Assembly: GCA_013202185.1 (NCBI GenBank)
Contig: JABMSA010000628.1
Coordinates: 1-6,949, forward strand
DNA from: Planctomycetota bacterium
GTDB taxonomy: Bacteria > Planctomycetota > PUPC01 > JABMSA01
Direction: 5' to 3'
DNA length: 6,949 nt
A program made the position numbers and the translations under genes. The notes under the pieces are model-generated. The model saw only the letters and a list, made by a program, of their open reading frames with translations. It ran no database searches and was not told the DNA's origin. Shown here piece by piece: positions 5,695 through 6,949 of the stretch. Within the stretch, counting starts at the first letter, position 1. Each line of letters starts with the position of its first letter.

Positions 5695-6882
5695 ACCTGA
5701 TTGAGCCACGATATCAGCCACTGCTGCTCGGTTCACCTCGGCATACACCTCCGTGACCGACAGCGTCTTGTGTCCCAGTAGTATTCGTGCCGACTCGATG
5801 CCATGCTCTTTCCTGATCCTTGTCGCGAAACTGTGCCGCAACTGGTGCGTCGTCCATCGCGGCACACCTGCTTTCTCGCAGGCAAGGGCGATGCGCCGGC
5901 CGTAGGTGGCCGTAGTGTAATGGTCGCCCGGCTGCTTCTTCGGGCAAGCCTTCCGTTTCCTGCGAGCTTGGCTTGGGGTCATCGGTGTCTTCCGGTTCCG
6001 CCGACGTTCGGCGTTGCGTTCTTCGGTGGCATCCGCGGGGCTGAAGAGAAAGGCCCCGAGATCCGGCTTCAGAAACTCTTTGATGATCCCTTGTGCTTTC
6101 GGGCCGAGTTCGATCATCCGCTCATGCCCGTAATGCTCTGTCTTGTGCGAACTCGGCCTGTATAGCCACAACTTGCCAGACATGTCAAGGTTGCGTGGCT
6201 GCATTGTCACCGCCTCGCCCGCTCTCATTCCCGTCAGCCACTGCAACTGCACGAGCGCCCATATCTGTCGGCTTACGTACGGCTGGATCGCCTGCACATG
6301 GGTCTCAGGAACGGGATGAACCGGTTCGGACTCGCGTGCTTCGGACCTTCCCCGCCGCAACCCACGCACTGCCGTCAGGCCGTGGTACAGCGACGGAGGA
6401 ATCATCTCCTCCTCGGTGGCCCACCGGAACATCCGCTTGATCCGCCCCGTGTGGTCGTTCACGACCTTCCGGCAGAGGTCGGCGCGGATCATCATCTCGC
6501 GAACCGCCTTGAGCGACTTCGGCCCGAACTCGGACGCAGGCTTGTGCCCGTACGTTTGCCGCAGGTGGCGAAGCGCCTGCTTGATGCAAGACAGCTCACT
6601 CGTCGGCTCGCCGTTCTTCTGGTAGTATGTTTTCGCGTACCGCCAGTACGCGAGTATCAATGAATTGACGGTGTGCTCGGGGGGAGCGTCTCTTGCGGAG
6701 GTGTCGGGAAAGCGGCGTCTGTTGGATAGCCACTCGGCAACCACTCGCCGGTATTCGGCCTTGCTCTCCTCGCTTTCCCATTCTCCGAGGTAGATCGCTC
6801 GGCCGTCGAGCATTACAATAGCCTTGTGCGAGGGCTTGTGCAAACGATACTTGGGAATGCGTACCTTGCCGTTCTGCGTCAT
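5692..6882 (-). CDS. int: Tyrosine recombinase (phage-type integrase)
   Basis: A 396-residue site-specific recombinase that would integrate and help excise the element by strand exchange through a 3'-phosphotyrosine. Residues about 8-50 are a short arm-binding-like domain (IYLGEWESEES at 30-40); about 70-175 form the core-binding SAM-like domain; the catalytic domain follows. All key residues are visible: R220 in LTGMRAGE, K247 in SHKTEH, H346 and R349 in HQLRH, H371 in LLGHKT, and the nucleophile Y380 in EVYAEV. A lysine/arginine-rich insert (about 285-318, including AERRRNRKTPMTPSQARRKR) sits before the HxxR box and is, from memory, typical of planctomycete integrases. Start choice: ATG at 6882 with AGGAGG 7 nt upstream. 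It is followed after 9 bp by the large unknown gene and preceded by a perfect palindrome at 6903-6925. The protein looks intact and active. Confidence 0.96.
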   Translation of the reverse strand: MTQNGKVRIPKYRLHKPSHKAIVMLDGRAIYLGEWESEESKAEYRRVVAEWLSNRRRFPDTSARDAPPEHTVNSLILAYWRYAKTYYQKNGEPTSELSCIKQALRHLRQTYGHKPASEFGPKSLKAVREMMIRADLCRKVVNDHTGRIKRMFRWATEEEMIPPSLYHGLTAVRGLRRGRSEARESEPVHPVPETHVQAIQPYVSRQIWALVQLQWLTGMRAGEAVTMQPRNLDMSGKLWLYRPSSHKTEHYGHERMIELGPKAQGIIKEFLKPDLGAFLFSPADATEERNAERRRNRKTPMTPSQARRKRKACPKKQPGDHYTTATYGRRIALACEKAGVPRWTTHQLRHSFATRIRKEHGIESARILLGHKTLSVTEVYAEVNRAAVADIVAQSG

Positions 6883-6902
6883 GTGCGTGCCTCCTGAAAG
6901 CC

Positions 6903-6925
6903 GTTTTGTGTACGGTACACAAAAC
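6903..6925. promoter_or_regulatory. Perfect 23-bp palindrome upstream of the integrase
   Basis: GTTTTGTGTAC (6903-6913), one central G, then GTACACAAAAC (6915-6925): both 11-bp arms are exact reverse complements. It ends 7 bp before the AGGAGG ribosome site region begins, in the short integrase leader. An operator bound by a dimeric repressor is the simplest reading; a recombination core site and a plus-strand terminator (TTTT follows on that strand) are alternatives. No convincing -35/-10 pair was found in the 67 bases available upstream of the gene. Confidence 0.6.
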
Positions 6926-6949
6926 TTTTGCCTCTTGGCCGCACAGCCC

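Noticed and set aside
6926..6949. tRNA gene end or attachment core at the right edge
   Set aside because: The 24 bases show no tRNA acceptor or T-arm pattern and no second copy was found inside the window.

Overview
This window reads as one flank of an integrated mobile element (prophage or integrative element) from a planctomycete. Three things point there. The 102-aa protein at 2360-2668 matches my memory of the DUF1580 helix-turn-helix family, which is essentially confined to Planctomycetes. The integrase carries the basic insert before its HxxR box that I associate with planctomycete integrases. Base composition is moderately high GC. No rRNA, tRNA or CRISPR is present, so the host assignment rests on protein resemblance alone and was not checked by search.

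All six genes lie on the minus strand, so transcription runs from high to low coordinates. In that order: (1) a tyrosine recombinase (5692-6882) with a perfect 23-bp palindrome just upstream at the window's right edge; (2) a 920-residue protein of unknown function (2920-5682), 9 bp downstream, whose Shine-Dalgarno overlaps the integrase stop codon; (3) a 251-bp non-coding stretch (2669-2919) with tandem repeats, a candidate promoter with an overlapping palindrome, and a structured leader; (4) a small DUF1580-like DNA-binding protein (2360-2668); (5) a 102-bp gap with a terminator-like hairpin; (6) a P-loop ATPase resembling phage Sak4/AAA_24 proteins (1337-2257); (7) a DUF669-like, possibly single-strand-binding protein (537-1337), coupled to the ATPase by a TAATG overlap; (8) an 80-bp gap with a long inverted repeat; (9) the N-terminal 152 residues of a superfamily 2 helicase (1-456), cut by the window edge.

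The ATPase, DUF669-like protein and helicase form a typical phage replication/recombination module. The integrase and the DUF1580-like protein (a plausible excisionase or regulator) form an integration/control module. The large uncharacterised gene sits between the two modules, in cargo position, and hand counts suggest part of it is lower in GC than its neighbours. It is the main unexplained item. No stretch longer than 300 bases lacks a gene.
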